64,000 nucleotides of DNA, taken from positions 312,443 through 376,442 of the forward strand of contig NZ_QAJI01000004.1 in NCBI RefSeq assembly GCF_003852495.1, written 5' to 3'. Shown here in pieces: positions 51,117-60,586 of this stretch. The DNA is from Taibaiella sp. KBW10 (GTDB lineage Bacteria; Bacteroidota; Bacteroidia; Chitinophagales; Chitinophagaceae). The translations under genes and the position numbers were made by a program. The notes under the pieces are model-generated. The model was not told where the DNA came from. It searched no databases and was given only the letters and a program-made list of their open reading frames with translations. How positions within the stretch are numbered: position 1 is the first letter of the stretch; the number at the start of each line of letters is the position of its first letter.

Positions 51117-53450
51117 TTACAACAAGGTAATCTTCCCTTTATAGATTGTTCCGTTTGCTTCCAATTGGTAATAGTAAATACCCGGAGCCAATCGCGAAAC
51201 ATCCACAACGGCTTCGTTACTTCCTTCCTGCTGTGTCAGTGCTTGTTGTAATACCACCTTGCCCAATGTATTGTTTAATTGAAACGTTGCTTTGCTTTCA
51301 ATATCACTATTAGCATGCCAGCTAAGGTTTATCTTCCCTTTGGCCGGGTTAGGGTATACCTGGGCAGTTTCTTTATCCAAGCCCCCAATTTTTAATCCAG
51401 GAAATGTTTGTTTCCACCAATTTCCACCGGCACCACCATCAATTATTCTGAAGTAGGAATACCTTTCTATAAGGCCACAAGGGGTGGTGTTAACGCCTAA
51501 AGTCACTTTAAAGTAAGCACTGTTCCTAATGGTGGTATAATTGGTGATGAACCAACCATTAGTCAATGTGTTTAAGTTAAGGTCATTAAATGGTGTTGTT
51601 TGTATCGAGTCGCGGAATAAGCCGCCTGGGACTGGGACTCCTGAACTATTGACCTCTTGCACCGATAAGATATAATTCTGGATGGTGAGTACACCTGTAG
51701 GGGCAACGGTAGGCTGCTTTATTTCCACAGAAACGGCACCCAGCCAACCATCTCTACAAAAAATGCTCGATGCAGGCTGTGTATTAGATCCTGAATTGGC
51801 CAGCTGGCTGATATTGGTTACCCGATTTTGGGGAGTACAGCTACCGGGTCCCTTCATCGTAAAATCGGCTACCAGCCCGGCTCTTTTAATATTAAAAGTC
51901 TGGGTGATACTCACATTGCCGCAACCATTATTGAAGGTAAGTGTAAACTGAACCCCTCCTGTATAATTACCCAAATTGAACAATTGCCCTACATTAACAC
52001 TGCCGCCCATTGACGGAGCTCCCAGGGGATTGCCGATAGTGCTTATAAGAAAGCCTTGAGGCGTGAAAGTATTTCCGGAAACGATACCTTTCTGCAAGGT
52101 AATCCCTGCGCTTGTAAAATACCCCCCTGTGGCGAACTGAATTGTCATGGGTGTATTATCACATAAAATCACTTCGGGAATCACCGGTGGATTGTTTTGC
52201 GAGAGGCCATTCAGTGTATAACTTGGACTCAGGCTGTAGCTCTTAAACGTCTCACCATCGATTTGCGTTTGTATTTTATACCCATTTCCACCACCTTTGA
52301 TATATACCTGGGTCGTACCATTAATCTTCACGGGCAACAAGGTATTATTGGCAATATTCAGGGCATAAAGAAGGCCTGGAGTCGTATCCGTTTCAACCGG
52401 TGGATTAGGTCTGTTGGCCAGGTATAACTGTCCGTCCCGTCCCCGTTCTATTTCTGTATAACCCCAACTCAGCTGCGATGTTGTGGAGGGCAGCGTAACT
52501 GTTGCAAAAGTGTTGGTGGCCACACCCGGGTTGGATAGGGAAACATAATGCAGGCCGCCCGATAACTGAGCTCCATGCCAGCTGATATACACACGGTCAT
52601 CGCCACCCGGCATCGGTACATATTCAAAGCCATGGATATGCCGGCCTGTTCCCGGTAGACCCGCAGCAAGATTAGTGGTGGCATAGCCGCCCGACATTAC
52701 ATCTATCGACCAGAGGTTGCCGTTGTTGTCGCTAAACAATACATACTTACCATTGGGGCTTACCTCCATTTGATTCTGGTATGCAAAGGTGGTGCCGGAC
52801 AATGATACACTACACAGATACTGCACCGCACCAATTGTCCCGTTTACCGAAATCGTAACAGATTTTAGCGCCTGGTTGATATGGTCATAGAAATAAACGA
52901 TCCTAGATCCATCAAACCGGATGGGCGCTATGGCTACGGTATGGGAATAGGCATCATATACCTGGTCAGAAAACAAGTCGACGCTGGCCGTTTCTACAAC
53001 TGCCAGAGGATTGGTAGCATCCAGTTTTCTGACAACCAATTGATTGTTTGTCGGATAATGGTTCTGTGTCCATTCTACAGCATAATATTGCTTACAAATT
53101 CCGGGTATCGGAAACACATTCCGGTAGCCGGCATTTGCAACTTTCGTACCGGAAAGGTTATACGTACCACAACCAAGTACAAAGTCGAAGGCCGGATCAC
53201 TCGCTGAAGAGGTAGAAATAACCTGGGGAGGAGCATGCAGGTATCCGGGCCATGAGGTGCCGCCGGTACAACCGATGCCCGGCATGGAAGATGGTACGCC
53301 AGTAGCCCCGTTAAAATTAATACGTGTAGCAGGCGGGATTACCCAGTCATAAGATTGTGCAGAAGCACCGAAGCTGACAGAGGAGAGGAGCACGATGGCC
53401 GCCGCCCGGCTGAGATGCTGTTTTAATTGGTCGATTTTTTTGATAACCAT
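51117..53450 (-). CDS. T9SS-secreted beta-propeller protein
   Basis: 777 residues. Signal peptide (AAAIVLLSSVSFGASAQ). The first 400 residues have propeller-like repeats (NQMEVSPNGKYVLFSDNNGNLWSIDV, VYISWHGAQLSGGLHYVSLS, GRDGQLYLANRPNPP), similar to proteins found ahead of gliding-motility-type C-terminal domains. Two Ig-like segments follow, then a T9SS sorting domain (VYPNPAKGKINLSWH, LAPGIYYYQLEANGT). Extracellular location is well supported. It lies 116 bases downstream of the sensor kinase in the same direction and could be part of its output. Confidence 0.87.
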   Translation of the reverse strand: MVIKKIDQLKQHLSRAAAIVLLSSVSFGASAQSYDWVIPPATRINFNGATGVPSSMPGIGCTGGTSWPGYLHAPPQVISTSSASDPAFDFVLGCGTYNLSGTKVANAGYRNVFPIPGICKQYYAVEWTQNHYPTNNQLVVRKLDATNPLAVVETASVDLFSDQVYDAYSHTVAIAPIRFDGSRIVYFYDHINQALKSVTISVNGTIGAVQYLCSVSLSGTTFAYQNQMEVSPNGKYVLFSDNNGNLWSIDVMSGGYATTNLAAGLPGTGRHIHGFEYVPMPGGDDRVYISWHGAQLSGGLHYVSLSNPGVATNTFATVTLPSTTSQLSWGYTEIERGRDGQLYLANRPNPPVETDTTPGLLYALNIANNTLLPVKINGTTQVYIKGGGNGYKIQTQIDGETFKSYSLSPSYTLNGLSQNNPPVIPEVILCDNTPMTIQFATGGYFTSAGITLQKGIVSGNTFTPQGFLISTIGNPLGAPSMGGSVNVGQLFNLGNYTGGVQFTLTFNNGCGNVSITQTFNIKRAGLVADFTMKGPGSCTPQNRVTNISQLANSGSNTQPASSIFCRDGWLGAVSVEIKQPTVAPTGVLTIQNYILSVQEVNSSGVPVPGGLFRDSIQTTPFNDLNLNTLTNGWFITNYTTIRNSAYFKVTLGVNTTPCGLIERYSYFRIIDGGAGGNWWKQTFPGLKIGGLDKETAQVYPNPAKGKINLSWHANSDIESKATFQLNNTLGKVVLQQALTQQEGSNEAVVDVSRLAPGIYYYQLEANGTIYKGKITLL

Positions 53451-53566
53451 GAGTTTTAGATTTATTTAGTGTACCCTAAAACTAACACAGAACATTATAC
53501 TCACTATTGTGAATTGATTAACGGTTTAGCCCGATACAGGAACGGTAGCTTATAATTGATAAACGG

Positions 53567-56473
53567 TCAGGAATGGTATTCTAAGGCTAAGCATAATATA
53601 GCTGTAGCACCGGGCTCCTCCCCATTATCTTTCAGCTGAAAACGATACGCTTTTCCCTTAACCTCGCTCAGGAGTTGCAAGCGGCTCCGGATCATATCCA
53701 GTCCCAGGCTTTTGTGTGTCCCTTCGGCAGAGCCAGTGCTGCGCAACCCAGGGCCGTTATCCCGTACATAGATGACTAAACTATCTTCTGCTATGGTACA
53801 GGAAATGGTAATCTTTACCGGCTTATTACTGGCCATAACACCATGAATGACGGCATTTTCAGCTAAGGGCTGTAAGAGCATTACCGGTAGCAGTATCTTG
53901 TCTGTATCGAGCCCTAGTTCCAACTCAATAGTGTAGGAGAGCCGGTCTTCAAATCGTAATTGTTCGAGGTCCAGGTAATTGCGGATGTATTCCAGTTCTT
54001 TCGACAACATATTCTTACTTTCTCTGCTGCTGTTCAGGCTTGCCCGGATCAGTTTAGAAAATTTGGCCAGGTATTTATTGGCTCTATACCGGTCATGATC
54101 GTTGATATAGCCCTGAATCGCATTCATTGCGTTGAAGACAAAATGAGGATTCATCATCGCTTGCAGGGCATGCAATTTCAACAAGGTTACCTGTAGTTTC
54201 ATATCCTGCTCACTAAGCTGTCTTTTCCGCCGCCTGCGGGCAACATAATTGCCGGCCAGCATTATCAGGATCAGTGCCGACAAGCATAAAGACAGGATTA
54301 CCGGCCAGCGTTTTAAGAAGGGCACCGGTATCTGCAACAACAGGACTGTTTCCTCCGACCATTTGCTGTCTCCTTTACGGCAGCGGAGGTACAGTTTCTT
54401 GTGGCCATCAAAACCCAATGGGATGGAAAAGAAGGGCCCGGGTGTTTCAATAAAATTGTCGGCGCCTTCAAAACGGTAGGCGAAGATCACCGGTGCGGTA
54501 TTGCCAAATGCTATGGCGCTGCATTCCAGTTTTATTTCCTTGCTTTGTTCCGGAAGATAAATGGTTCCGGAAGGGTTCATCCAGACTTGCGCTTTATTTT
54601 GGATAGAATGGAGCAATAGCCGGGGTTTATCCGGCTGTTGTGTCAAGGATTCGATAGGAAGTTTTTGTAAGCCCTCTGCGGTAACCACATAGAGAAAGTC
54701 TTGTTCCAGGCAAAAAGTAAGGACATTATCCGATAAAAGACCATTGTTCTTGTTCACCCAAAGTACAGGGCTGTATTTATCTCCTTTGCGACGAAACATA
54801 CCAATCCCGGCTTCTCCGGAAAGCCACAATTGATCTCCATATATTTTTGTTTTACTGATGGCGCCCCAATGCAATTCCTTTAGGCTTATCAACTGGCTTA
54901 TATTTCCTAAGGTATCAGTAATGGCTATCCCTTCACTTTCTGTAGTCAGTACAAGGAGGTTCGGCGCCGGCATTTTGATATCTGTAATCCGTTCCTGAAA
55001 AAAAGGATGGGCAGCAGAAATCGGGTGGGGTGTCCCTTGCTCAAGCCAATGTAATCCGTCCATATCGCTATACCAGATCTTAGCAGAGGCAATATCCGGG
55101 CAAACTGCATATTTTCGGGTCCGGCTTTCGAAGACAGAATCGACCGGCAAACCAGGCTTGGTAATATCTACCTTAAATAAATGCCGTATACCATTGAGAT
55201 ACAACTTTCCGGATGCCGATATTTCGGCGTCTTTTACGGTTCTTGCAAAAAGCCGCAGTGAGTTTACAACCTTTAAGGAGTGGAATTCCTTATTTCCATT
55301 TGCCTGCCATACCAATATACAACCACCGGAAACAATGACCTTGCTTAAGGCACTGTCATAATGTATTGTCTTAACCATCATCTCCTTATTTGTAGATCGA
55401 TACAGGATAGTATCTAGGACCAATTCTTTACTAAAACAAGCCACGCTGCCATTCTCAAACCCGGTTATGATCTGCGCACCACACACTTCCATATCCGTAA
55501 TTATTTTCCCCGGCCATTGAGGAGTGTACCGAATTGCCCGGGCATTTTGCTTACTATCAGGATAATAATATAAGCCCTCGGCGAGGGAAGTGATCCAGAC
55601 ACCTCCTTCCTTATCCGCCCAGGCGTGCCCCGGAGAATAAATATCCGTAAAGGTGCGATAGAGAACTAATACTCCATTCTGCTCGCGCAGTTCTATTACC
55701 TTTCCGTCGTTGCAGGTGATGAAAAAATGGCCTGGAGATTGCACCTCCAGTTGCCAGGGTTCCAGTTTCCCTGCCCAGGTAAAGAGCAATCGCTCTTTAC
55801 CTTCCCTGAAGCAAAAGAGTCCGTCCGACAACAAGTAGTAGAATGTATTTCCCTTTGCAACGGACATTCTCGGTCCAAGTGGCTCTCTCAACTTGAAGAT
55901 GCGTTGTCCATTCTTACAGATAATACTTCTATCTGCAAGATAATAATTATCCTTACCTTCCTCCCAATATGCATTGGCCTTGTAAGGCATGATCTTACTG
56001 CTAAGGATGCTATCGGCGCTCACGTTTAATTGCGCATAGTTTCCACCTAATCCTAAGACGTGATTGGTGTGGTTACGGCCTTCATAAAAATGGGTAGAAT
56101 AGTTCATGAGCCGTACCTGAGCCAGCGCGGGTGAATTGCCTGGATAAAAAAAGCGGCCTTTGTCATAAAATCCGACTCTTCCGTTAAAACAACAAAACCA
56201 AACCCTGTTATATTTATCGATACAAATTTCCAGTACCTCGTTATCCGGTACGCCATCCTGGGTACGGAATTGCCGGAAATGTGTCCCATCGAAACGGTAG
56301 ACACCTGTATTAGAACCGATCCAGAGAAAGCCATTGTGATCCTGTATTATATCATAAATATAATTACTAGTCAGTCCTTCCGATACGCCATAATGAATAA
56401 AGGTACCCTGTTGCGCCTGCGTTTTTTCCATCAGCAGTATGCATAGCAATACAAGTAAGCGCAAACCTTTCAA
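53567..56473 (-). CDS. Propeller-containing LytS-type sensor histidine kinase
   Basis: 968 residues. Signal peptide, then periplasmic two-component-regulator propeller repeats from the start (YGVSEGLTSNYIYDIIQDHN, GFLWIGSNTGVYRFDG). A Y_Y_Y-like beta domain (IKLECSAIAFGNTAPVIFAYRFEG) precedes the single span WPVILSLCLSALILIMLAG. Cytoplasmic His_kinase block MNPHFVFNAMNAIQ has phosphoacceptor H777, and the ATP-binding N-box is QPLAENAVIHG. The layout is the one-span hybrid-like sensor common in Bacteroidota. Its stop region overlaps nothing; its start overlaps the LytTR gene by four bases, so the two act together. Confidence 0.93.
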   Translation of the reverse strand: MKGLRLLVLLCILLMEKTQAQQGTFIHYGVSEGLTSNYIYDIIQDHNGFLWIGSNTGVYRFDGTHFRQFRTQDGVPDNEVLEICIDKYNRVWFCCFNGRVGFYDKGRFFYPGNSPALAQVRLMNYSTHFYEGRNHTNHVLGLGGNYAQLNVSADSILSSKIMPYKANAYWEEGKDNYYLADRSIICKNGQRIFKLREPLGPRMSVAKGNTFYYLLSDGLFCFREGKERLLFTWAGKLEPWQLEVQSPGHFFITCNDGKVIELREQNGVLVLYRTFTDIYSPGHAWADKEGGVWITSLAEGLYYYPDSKQNARAIRYTPQWPGKIITDMEVCGAQIITGFENGSVACFSKELVLDTILYRSTNKEMMVKTIHYDSALSKVIVSGGCILVWQANGNKEFHSLKVVNSLRLFARTVKDAEISASGKLYLNGIRHLFKVDITKPGLPVDSVFESRTRKYAVCPDIASAKIWYSDMDGLHWLEQGTPHPISAAHPFFQERITDIKMPAPNLLVLTTESEGIAITDTLGNISQLISLKELHWGAISKTKIYGDQLWLSGEAGIGMFRRKGDKYSPVLWVNKNNGLLSDNVLTFCLEQDFLYVVTAEGLQKLPIESLTQQPDKPRLLLHSIQNKAQVWMNPSGTIYLPEQSKEIKLECSAIAFGNTAPVIFAYRFEGADNFIETPGPFFSIPLGFDGHKKLYLRCRKGDSKWSEETVLLLQIPVPFLKRWPVILSLCLSALILIMLAGNYVARRRRKRQLSEQDMKLQVTLLKLHALQAMMNPHFVFNAMNAIQGYINDHDRYRANKYLAKFSKLIRASLNSSRESKNMLSKELEYIRNYLDLEQLRFEDRLSYTIELELGLDTDKILLPVMLLQPLAENAVIHGVMASNKPVKITISCTIAEDSLVIYVRDNGPGLRSTGSAEGTHKSLGLDMIRSRLQLLSEVKGKAYRFQLKDNGEEPGATAILCLALEYHS

Positions 56474-57210
56474 GAGCCCATCTTTTGAGACAGTTCCAGG
56501 AATAGCGGTAATTTTCTACGGCTGACGGGCACCTCGTGGCCTTCAGAAAGTAAAGCTGTATACCCATCTTTCGAAGAAAAACCTTTCAGATGCCGGAGGT
56601 TGATGATGTAAGATTTATGAGAACGGAAAAAAGTGGGATTGGTCAATAAAGGCTCGTAAGAACCGAGTTGCCTGGAAGCGGTAATCTTCCGCGAACCCTC
56701 CAGATGAAACACCGTATAGCTGCCTTCTGCCGCTGCAAAAACGACCTGAGAACGGTCAAACAATTCAAAACCCTTATCATGGTTGACGATAAGCTGTTGC
56801 TGATCGGGATCGGAAGGCTGTGGCGACATTACTGCTCCAAGCCTTGTTCTGTTCAGAAATTCCGTTGCTTTGTCCACGGCAAGTATTAGTTCATCAATAT
56901 CTATGGGCTTAAGCAGGTAATCTATGGCCTGCACCTTGATCGCCTTCAGGCAAAATGCTTCATGGGCCGTTACAAAGATCAGTGCCTGATTTCCGGTCAA
57001 CCCCTGTTGCAATAAGTCAAATCCGCTCTCTGTGCCGAGGTTTACGTCGAGAAATAAAATGTCGATCTTGTTTTGGTCTACCAACCGTTTTGCAGTGCTA
57101 ACATCTTCAGCCAGAAAAAGCGAACTTAACTGAGGGCAATTTTCAGTCAGCAAGCCAAGCAGGCACTTGCGGGCGGGGGCTTCATCATCTAATATAAGGG
57201 CAGAAAACAT
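56470..57210 (-). CDS. LytTR-family response regulator
   Basis: 246 residues. Receiver domain with acidic pair D8-D9, phosphoacceptor D55 (ILFLDVNLGTESG), T81 and K101 (LLKPIDID). A LytTR DNA-binding domain covers about 140-240 (VVFAAAEGSYTVFHLEG, FFRSHKSYIINLRHLKGF). It is the partner of the downstream kinase and is transcribed first, with a four-base overlap (ATGA). Likely targets include the adjacent T9SS protein gene, though no operator is identified. Confidence 0.95.
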   Translation of the reverse strand: MFSALILDDEAPARKCLLGLLTENCPQLSSLFLAEDVSTAKRLVDQNKIDILFLDVNLGTESGFDLLQQGLTGNQALIFVTAHEAFCLKAIKVQAIDYLLKPIDIDELILAVDKATEFLNRTRLGAVMSPQPSDPDQQQLIVNHDKGFELFDRSQVVFAAAEGSYTVFHLEGSRKITASRQLGSYEPLLTNPTFFRSHKSYIINLRHLKGFSSKDGYTALLSEGHEVPVSRRKLPLFLELSQKMGS

Positions 57211-57610
57211 ATTTTTCGTATTTGAGCTATTACTGAATTAAGTGCGTAAACCCCTCTCCTGAAATCCATGTTTTTTCAACGACGTACAAGATCGCTGCCT
57301 GTTATGTGACATTTCATTTGCCAATTTTAATAGCGGTATAGGTTTATTCGTTTAGCACCTTAAAAATATAACATTAAGGATAGAAAAACTATAGTATTTA
57401 TGCTTGATTTTAAATAAGATAGCTAACTTTCTTATTCAATACAGTATTTCCGGTTCTCTATTATTGCGCAAATATTTGAATGATACAATCGCCTTTGTGC
57501 TAAATGATTAGAAAATTTATAAACAGATTTGGTAATATCCTAAAATAGGTGGAAATTTCTCAAAGGTTATACCTCTAATTTAATTCTATAATACATAACA
57601 CATATTAAAT
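57211..57610. other. 400-base divergent intergenic region
   Basis: Separates the two-component operon (minus) from the VOC gene (plus). AT-rich, no frame above background. I did not find a full TTG-N19-TAnnTTTG match in either direction, so one or both promoters may need an activator. Confidence 0.5.
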
Positions 57611-58024
57611 ATGAAAAAAGTAACAGGCCTTGGCGGCGTATTTTTTAAATCTGAAAACCCAAAGGGGATGAACGAGTGGTATGCCAAAAATCTTGGGTTG
57701 GAAACCAGCGAATACGGAACGACATTTGAGTGGCGGCAGGCTGAAGATCCGTCCAAAAAGGGAACCACGGCCTGGTGTGCCTTTCCGCAGGACACTAAAT
57801 ATTTCAATCCTTCCGAAAAGCCGTTTATGATCAACTATCGGGTGGACAATATCGTTGAATTGCTAGCAGAACTAAAAAAAGAAAACGTAACCATTGTTGA
57901 TGAAATTTCGGAGTATGATTACGGCAAATTTGTGCATATACTCGATCCGGAAGGAAATATAATTGAGCTTTGGGAACCCAAAGAGGAATCCTATTCTGAT
58001 GCCGCACCGGATCAAGGGGTATAG
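57611..58024 (+). CDS. VOC-superfamily (glyoxalase/bleomycin-resistance fold) protein
   Basis: 137 residues with two beta-alpha-beta-beta-beta units: VTGLGGVFFKSENPKGMNEWYAKNLGLE and later FMINYRVDNIVELLAELKKENVTI, ending ILDPEGNIIELWEP, whose final Glu is a usual metal ligand. The function (glyoxalase, dioxygenase or binding) is not settled by the sequence. Monocistronic, with its own terminator. Confidence 0.92.
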   Translation: MKKVTGLGGVFFKSENPKGMNEWYAKNLGLETSEYGTTFEWRQAEDPSKKGTTAWCAFPQDTKYFNPSEKPFMINYRVDNIVELLAELKKENVTIVDEISEYDYGKFVHILDPEGNIIELWEPKEESYSDAAPDQGV

Positions 58025-58048
58025 TAAATCCTCCTGCTTTAGCGGATT

Positions 58049-58086
58049 AAAAATAGCGATAGGACTGAAACCTATCGCTATTTTTT
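58049..58086 (+). terminator. Terminator of the VOC gene
   Basis: AAAAATAGCGATAGG / CCTATCGCTATTTTTT arms, loop ACTGAAA. Confidence 0.95.
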
Positions 58087-58169
58087 AGTTTTAAAGAGCA
58101 TAGCTCTTTAGCTTTTTATCTTTATTTACTCGGGTATGTAATTTAAACTGACTATCTGGTTTTAAGAAA

Positions 58170-58243
58170 CAAAAATGCCTGTTTTTATTAAGGCAAAAGG
58201 TAGCAATTACTATAAATGGAAAGCCAAAGAATAATTAAGTCTT
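58170..58243 (-). repeat. Palindromic element, short copy
   Basis: Read on the minus strand this carries TTAATTATTC, TTTATAG, TTGCTACCTTTTGCCTTAAT and AAAACAGGCATTTTTG, matching the two outer segments of the element at 37.82-38.13 kb (about 58 and 24 bases at roughly 80% identity or better by eye). The palindromic middle is missing. Lies between the VOC terminator and the ArsC-like gene. Confidence 0.55.
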
Positions 58244-58276
58244 TGTTTCCTAAAAGCGGATACGCAAGTAGTATTA

Positions 58277-58630
58277 TTATCCTTTAGTCTGCAAATAAGC
58301 GGCTATCCGCTCCGGTGGCCGGCCTACAAGCGCCACCTCACCGTCAATCAAGATCGGGCGTTCCAGTAAAGCAGGATGTTCCACCAATACCTCAATCCAT
58401 TCGGCATCGCTTAATACCTTCCCTTCATATTGCTCTTTAAATAGTAGCGCTCCTTTACGAATAATATCCAGGGGTTTTGCCTTTAATTTCTCCAGCAGGT
58501 CTTGCAACTCCGCTTTATTCAGAGGGTCTGCGATATAATCCCGTATTTCAAATTCCTGATGCGATGTTTGCACAAAATCAAGCGCACAGCGACTTTTAGA
58601 ACAGGTATTAATATGTAATAAAGTGATCAT
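58277..58630 (-). CDS. ArsC/Spx-like reductase family protein
   Basis: 117 residues, the usual ArsC length. The N-terminal strand MITLLHINTCSKSRCALDF puts the redox cysteine at C10, with R14 next to a second Cys C15. DYIADPLNKAEL and the arsenate-type HPALLERPILIDGEVALVGRPPERI follow. Either glutaredoxin-linked arsenate reductase or a Spx-like/YffB role is possible. It starts two bases after the UbiD stop on the minus strand, so the two are co-transcribed; no ars genes are near. Confidence 0.9.
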   Translation of the reverse strand: MITLLHINTCSKSRCALDFVQTSHQEFEIRDYIADPLNKAELQDLLEKLKAKPLDIIRKGALLFKEQYEGKVLSDAEWIEVLVEHPALLERPILIDGEVALVGRPPERIAAYLQTKG

Positions 58631-58632
58631 TT

Positions 58633-60468
58633 CTATTTGTTTTTCAAGTGTGCTAAGCTTCCTCCCTTTTCAAAAAAGCGATCTGTTTTTGCTGTTACTT
58701 CCGGATCGGGTACCAGGGGTGGCGCATGATGCGGTTTCACCCTTGCATCAATGACCAGACTATCGCAACCCCAGTGTTTGTGTTCATAAAAACTGTTTAT
58801 CCCGTGTATATCATGTGAAGGATTACTCCGGGTAAAGGTGACCCATAAAAAATTCTTCAGGTTTTTGGCGGTAAAGGCTGCATCATCGGCCAGGATAATC
58901 AGCGGTACCTGTGCGATATCATCGGCCTCATGCAAGAGTGTATTTAACCGCTCCATTTCTGCCCGCACCTGCTGGTACGATTCGAATGCTTTTGTCTGCA
59001 AGATAACAACGCCGGGCAGTGCCAGTTGCGGATTTTCAAAACCATTGAGGGCTTTAAAAACAGCTGGTACTTCTTTACATAAAGCGCGTACCGGACTACC
59101 ACAAGCGGCAAAAACGACTTTGCTTCCGGTATTCAAACCGGTACCGGAATAATCTAAAGTATCGATTGTCGTATTAGTCTGGAAATGAATATCCCTCTTC
59201 AGGTTAAGCCGCTCCAGCATATAGGTTAGAAATTCCGATTCCTTATGCGTACTAATCGCCTGTTGTTCCTGAGCGGCGATAAAAAGGTATTTGGCCAGAC
59301 TTAACTGTCCGGTCCCCAAAATTCTGTTGGCCACAGTGAGGATCTCTGCCGGTTGTTTCAGGCTTTGATACGGTGTATACCGCTCATATCCGATGGCAAA
59401 GAGTAGGGGATGTACGCCCGCAGCATCCAAAGCATGTACTTCTTTTACACCCGGCACTTCCGAAGGCATGGCTTCGTCTGTCAGTTCATGAATCAGGTCT
59501 CCAAAGGCTGTATCTTCCTGTGGTGGCCGGCCCACAACGGTAAATGGCCATATCGCGTTGCGCTTTGCATAGACCTGTCTTACTTTCATAACCGGAAAAG
59601 GATGCGTTAGACTGTAATAGCCTAAGTGATCTCCAAAAGGCCCTTCGGGCTTAGTTTCATTAGGATAAATATCGCCCGTGATCACAAAATCGGCATCATG
59701 ACTAATGCAATAACCGTCTTCATAACTATAACGGAAACGCCGGCCACCTAAAAGCCCGGCAAAAGTCAATTCACTTAATCCTTCCGGTAAGGGCATTACT
59801 GCCGATAAGGTATGGGAGGGTAGCCCACCGATAAAAATGCTCACCTTCAAAGGCTGGCCTTTTTTATTGGCTTTTTGCTGATGCACCCCGATGCCGCGGT
59901 GGATCTGGTAATGCAGGCCAATCTCTTCATTAGGGATATATTTATTGCCAGAAAGCTGCACCCGGTACATACCTAAATTAGCATTCATCACACCGGGTTT
60001 GTCTATATCTTCGCTATATACCTGGGGTAATGTGATAAAAGCACCCCCATCCATAGGCCAGTGATGGATCTGTGGTATGTCGCTGATTTTTATCTTTTCA
60101 AAATTATTGGGTAAATGACTGTATTGCTTGGGTAAAGCATTCCAGGCCGCCAAACCCGTTTGCAGGTGCTTAAAAGGCTTCTTTAGGGCCTTCATCGGAT
60201 CATTTTTCAGTTTGATAACCTGCCCGGTTTGTGCAATGGTATCGCGAAACAAAAATTTGCTGCGCGCTAAAGTGCCGAATATATTGGAAGCGGTCCTGAA
60301 CTTAGAACCGATAACGTTTTCAAATAATAATGCCGGTCCGCCCATTTCGAATACCCGAAGATGGAGGGCCGCCATTTCTAAATAAGGGTCTACTGCTTCT
60401 TTAATGCGCACTAATTGCCCGTCCTGCTCCAGATCTAATAAACTTTCTTCTAAACTTTTGTGCCTCAT
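58633..60468 (-). CDS. UbiD-family decarboxylase
   Basis: Prenylated-FMN-dependent decarboxylase, 611 residues. I set the start at ATG 60468 (MRHKSLEESLLDLEQDGQLVRI); the longer frame to 60489 begins on a -7 box. Typical stretches: GGPALLFENVIGSKF, RGIGVHQQKANKKGQPLKV, GPFGDHLGYYSLTHPFPVMKV and PQEDTAFGDLIHELTDEAMP. In Bacteroidota such proteins are thought to act in menaquinone (futalosine) or aromatic-acid pathways. The flavin-making UbiX partner is not in this window. Ends in a Lys-rich tail. Confidence 0.92.
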   Translation of the reverse strand: MRHKSLEESLLDLEQDGQLVRIKEAVDPYLEMAALHLRVFEMGGPALLFENVIGSKFRTASNIFGTLARSKFLFRDTIAQTGQVIKLKNDPMKALKKPFKHLQTGLAAWNALPKQYSHLPNNFEKIKISDIPQIHHWPMDGGAFITLPQVYSEDIDKPGVMNANLGMYRVQLSGNKYIPNEEIGLHYQIHRGIGVHQQKANKKGQPLKVSIFIGGLPSHTLSAVMPLPEGLSELTFAGLLGGRRFRYSYEDGYCISHDADFVITGDIYPNETKPEGPFGDHLGYYSLTHPFPVMKVRQVYAKRNAIWPFTVVGRPPQEDTAFGDLIHELTDEAMPSEVPGVKEVHALDAAGVHPLLFAIGYERYTPYQSLKQPAEILTVANRILGTGQLSLAKYLFIAAQEQQAISTHKESEFLTYMLERLNLKRDIHFQTNTTIDTLDYSGTGLNTGSKVVFAACGSPVRALCKEVPAVFKALNGFENPQLALPGVVILQTKAFESYQQVRAEMERLNTLLHEADDIAQVPLIILADDAAFTAKNLKNFLWVTFTRSNPSHDIHGINSFYEHKHWGCDSLVIDARVKPHHAPPLVPDPEVTAKTDRFFEKGGSLAHLKNK

Positions 60469-60488
60469 GATACTGTAAAAAAATTTCA

Positions 60489-60496
60489 CAAATATA
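60489..60496 (-). promoter_or_regulatory. -7 element of the UbiD/ArsC operon
   Basis: TATATTTG on the minus strand. It overlaps the alternative upstream start at 60489, so the ATG at 60468 is favoured. Confidence 0.5.
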
Positions 60497-60527
60497 CTCC
60501 TAAATAAGCATGGATAAAGCGAAATGC

Positions 60528-60557
60528 AAAAGGTTTCGGAATGTTCCGAAACCTTTT
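60528..60557 (-). terminator. Terminator of the TonB receptor gene
   Basis: AAAAGGTTTCGGAA / TTCCGAAACCTTTT arms, 30 bases beyond the receptor stop. Confidence 0.9.
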
Positions 60558-60586
60558 AACAAAACTAAAAATGTACTATAAGTAAA

